The notes under the pieces: generated by a model | What the model saw: only the letters and a program-made list of their open reading frames with translations | Database searches by the model: none | Told to the model about the DNA's origin: nothing | Assembly (NCBI GenBank): GCA_020024075.1 | Contig: JAHHUJ010000014.1 | Span: 1-17,500 of the forward strand | Source of the DNA: Psychrobacter sp. | GTDB lineage: Bacteria > Pseudomonadota > Gammaproteobacteria > Pseudomonadales > Moraxellaceae | DNA length: 17,500 nt | Direction of reading: 5' to 3' | Part shown: positions 15,446 through 17,500 of the stretch, in pieces | Layout: each line of letters begins with the position of its first letter | Position numbering within the stretch: the stretch's first letter is position 1 | Position numbers and translations under genes: made by a program

Positions 15446-15552
15446 AGGGGAACCTAAATATAAAAAGAGGATTGTAGACAGTGACAAATTAAACACTGAA
15501 AACACTACTTAAGCAATCCCATACCCCCTCATTTTTATTAAGAGCAATTATT

Positions 15553-17475
15553 ATGCTGCTTACTTCGCTTTGTGCTGCCACCGTTACTTTAAATTCACTG
15601 GCCTGTGTTAAGGACAGCGACAGCTCTGCAGCCGACTTAACCCCTATTTCAGCCCAAACTGTGGACTCAGACTCCCCTACTCTAGCAAAGTCTATCGCCT
15701 CAGAGTATTTGGTAGGTGCTGCTAAAGCGGACATTACCGGCCCTGCTGCTGAGACAGGGATGTTTGGCTATGCTACAAAGCAAGTGGTAACCGGTCTTAA
15801 TGACCGCTTGTATTCTCGAGCTTTTATTATTGCTGAAACTAAACCCTCTGATCAAAACCGCATTGTTTATGTCTCTGCCGATATGGGCGCTATGTTCACT
15901 GCAGTAAAGCTTGAAGTGATTAAGCGTCTGCAGGCGGAATTTGGCTCACTGTATACTGATGAAAACGTAATGCTCACTGCGACTCATACTCACGTGGGTA
16001 ATGGTGGCTACTCTCATCAAAAGCTGTATCAAATTGCCAGTCAAGACGATACGCTAGCAGGTTATAGTCAACAAACCTTTGAGGCCATCGTTAACGGCAT
16101 CGTACGCTCAATCAAACAGGCACACAATAATTTGACTCCGGGTAAATTAAGCTTGGCACAAGGCAAGTTAGTAGCGGCCACCCGTAACCGATCTTTGGCC
16201 GCTTATTACGCTAACCCAGAGGCCAAAGACTTCGATAGCAGTGTCAATGAGGCGATGACACAGCTGCGCCTTGATGCAGCAGATGATACTCCGTTAGGAC
16301 TCATTAATTGGTTTGCAATACACCCCACCAGCTTTAGCAACCAATTTACTCACTTGAGCGCCGACAACAAAGGTTATGCCCAATTGGGCATGGAAGCCAA
16401 GCTGAGCCAACAACATAACCCTAACTTTGTGGCCGCTTTTGCTAACGCAGATGAAGGGGATGTGGTGGCCAGTGGCGGTAATGCCAATTCAGCACCTGGC
16501 TATGAGGGCAGTCAGAATGAATGGCACAACGTCATTCGAGATGGCTCTTTGCAGCTAACAAAAGCAACTGAGCTATGGGAGCAAGGTAAGCCGGTCTCAG
16601 GACCCATCGATACTCGAGCACGCTGGGTAAACTTAGCAGGGTATGAGGTTAATGAAGCGTTCACCCAAGGCGCCGGGCCTCAAAAGCTATGCCTTGCTGC
16701 TCGTGGCTACTCATTTGCAGCTGGCGGTGAAAATGGCCCTGCCAATACACCCGGCATCTATGAAGGCATGACCAAAGACACTCTGAGCATAACCGATAAG
16801 GTCAATAAGACGGATACTTCAATACTAGGCAGTGCGACTCGAACTGCTTTTGGTGCGGTAGCCGCAATTGGTCAAGATGAATGTCAGGCCGAAAAGCCGG
16901 TGCTATTACCCACAGGTAAATTAGGCTGGGTTGATAATCAGCAACCAGTACAGCTAATGCGTATCGGGAATTTGGGTCTCATTGCCATACCTGGCGAGCC
17001 CACCACTATGGTCGGACGTCATTTACGACAAGCGGTAGCTAAAGAATTAGCCCCTGTAGGCGTGGATACTTTCGTCGTCGCTGGTTTGGCCAATAATTAC
17101 AGTGGCTATGTTACCACTCGAGCAGAATACGCCCAGCAGCATTATGAAGGTGCTTCCACTGAATTTGGCCCCTATCAAGCAAGTGCCTATGAGCAAGAGT
17201 ATGTACAGTTGGCTCAGGCCATGCGTGAGGGCGCCAAAGTGACCAGTGACGTGACACCACCAGACCGCTCTAACAAGCGTTTTGCTGAAAGACCCGGCAT
17301 AACTTTTGATGATAAACCAGAAAATCAAACTTGGGGACAAGTATTGACTCAGCCCAAAGATAGTTATCGCCATAATGATCTGGTCAGCGTCACCTTCCGT
17401 GGGGCGCATCCAAAAAACAACTTGCGCACTGAAGATACTTTCTTAGGTGGTGTTTCAAAAAGTATGCTGAAGTAA
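15553..17475 (+). CDS. Neutral/alkaline ceramidase-like hydrolase, atypical active-site motif, probably truncated at the C-terminus
   Basis: Neutral ceramidases split ceramide into sphingosine and fatty acid, usually outside the cytoplasm. This 640-residue product shows the family layout: VGAAKADITGPAAETGMFGYA near residues 53-73, THTHVG (His145, His147), NWFAIHPTS (His257), IPGEPTTMVGRHLR (Glu482) and the Tyr-rich NNYSGYVTTRAEY (Tyr516, Tyr519). These supply the expected zinc ligands. The catalytic-serine motif GDVSPN of the family reads GDVVAS here (residues 302-307). The frame ends 12 residues after the C-terminal-domain motif GAHPKNNLRTEDTFL, where relatives continue for roughly 90 or more residues. 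The N-terminus is hydrophobic, with a possible lipobox SLAC (Cys18), but has no positive charge. The ATG has AAGAG eight bases upstream. It could be an inactive relative or a decaying gene. Confidence 0.85.
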   Translation: MLLTSLCAATVTLNSLACVKDSDSSAADLTPISAQTVDSDSPTLAKSIASEYLVGAAKADITGPAAETGMFGYATKQVVTGLNDRLYSRAFIIAETKPSDQNRIVYVSADMGAMFTAVKLEVIKRLQAEFGSLYTDENVMLTATHTHVGNGGYSHQKLYQIASQDDTLAGYSQQTFEAIVNGIVRSIKQAHNNLTPGKLSLAQGKLVAATRNRSLAAYYANPEAKDFDSSVNEAMTQLRLDAADDTPLGLINWFAIHPTSFSNQFTHLSADNKGYAQLGMEAKLSQQHNPNFVAAFANADEGDVVASGGNANSAPGYEGSQNEWHNVIRDGSLQLTKATELWEQGKPVSGPIDTRARWVNLAGYEVNEAFTQGAGPQKLCLAARGYSFAAGGENGPANTPGIYEGMTKDTLSITDKVNKTDTSILGSATRTAFGAVAAIGQDECQAEKPVLLPTGKLGWVDNQQPVQLMRIGNLGLIAIPGEPTTMVGRHLRQAVAKELAPVGVDTFVVAGLANNYSGYVTTRAEYAQQHYEGASTEFGPYQASAYEQEYVQLAQAMREGAKVTSDVTPPDRSNKRFAERPGITFDDKPENQTWGQVLTQPKDSYRHNDLVSVTFRGAHPKNNLRTEDTFLGGVSKSMLK

Positions 17476-17500
17476 AAAAGAAGTTGTGACAGCCAAAGCA

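Noticed and set aside
15446..15505. Longer YchJ-family protein starting at a GTG
   Set aside because: The added 20 residues are hydrophobic and unlike the family start; the internal ATG has a better-placed ribosome binding site and begins right before the first SEC-C cysteines.
15489..15734. Open frame on the minus strand overlapping the ceramidase gene start
   Set aside because: It is antisense to a well-supported coding start, has no recognisable domain, and overlaps the divergent promoter region.
15987..15996. CACGTG core inside the ceramidase gene as a second parS
   Set aside because: The flanking bases do not form the TGTTTC/GAAACA arms; it is part of the conserved Thr-His-Val coding segment.

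Overview
The window reads as a dense housekeeping stretch of a bacterial chromosome. It most resembles Moraxellaceae (a Psychrobacter-like gammaproteobacterium). This rests on the combination of a short MetE-like methionine synthase of the MesD type followed by a flavin reductase, an APH-type homoserine kinase, a NusB with a long polar tail, the glmU-glmS and ribH-nusB-thiL-pgpA gene orders, moderate-to-low GC and AT-rich spacers. The genus is an inference. I see no rRNA, tRNA, CRISPR array, prophage or insertion sequence.

Layout, left to right. (1) Bases 1-1241, + strand: the 3' part of a core methionine synthase (mesD-like), then an FMN-dependent flavin reductase, with a strong hairpin and T-run between them. 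(2) 1262-2197, +: a long hairpin with an alternative pairing partner, then a TauE/SafE-type anion exporter that converges on glmS across a shared bidirectional terminator. (3) 2292-10145, - strand: in order of transcription hisF, ribH, nusB, thiL, pgpA, glmU, glmS. Riboflavin, thiamine, phosphatidylglycerol, histidine and UDP-GlcNAc/glucosamine functions are collected here. Intrinsic terminators or hairpins lie after ribH, nusB, pgpA and glmU, so the classic rib-nusB-thiL-pgpA block looks cut into small units. (4) 10446-14849, +: a Na/Pi-type transporter, homoserine kinase, a perfect 16-bp parS-like palindrome, then a DUF2007 protein and a class II glutamine amidotransferase in a tight pair. 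(5) 14876-15445, -: a SEC-C/YchJ-type protein. (6) 15553-17475, +: a neutral-ceramidase-like hydrolase that lacks the usual serine in its active-site motif and stops early in its C-terminal domain.

The most informative non-coding element is the palindrome TGTTTCACGTGAAACA at 13521-13536. It matches the bacterial ParB-binding centromere consensus and suggests the window lies in the origin-proximal part of the chromosome. The most interesting metabolic element is the MesD-type synthase with its reductase. It may represent a folate-independent, oxygen-linked route to methionine whose partner gene (mesX) would lie just left of the window.
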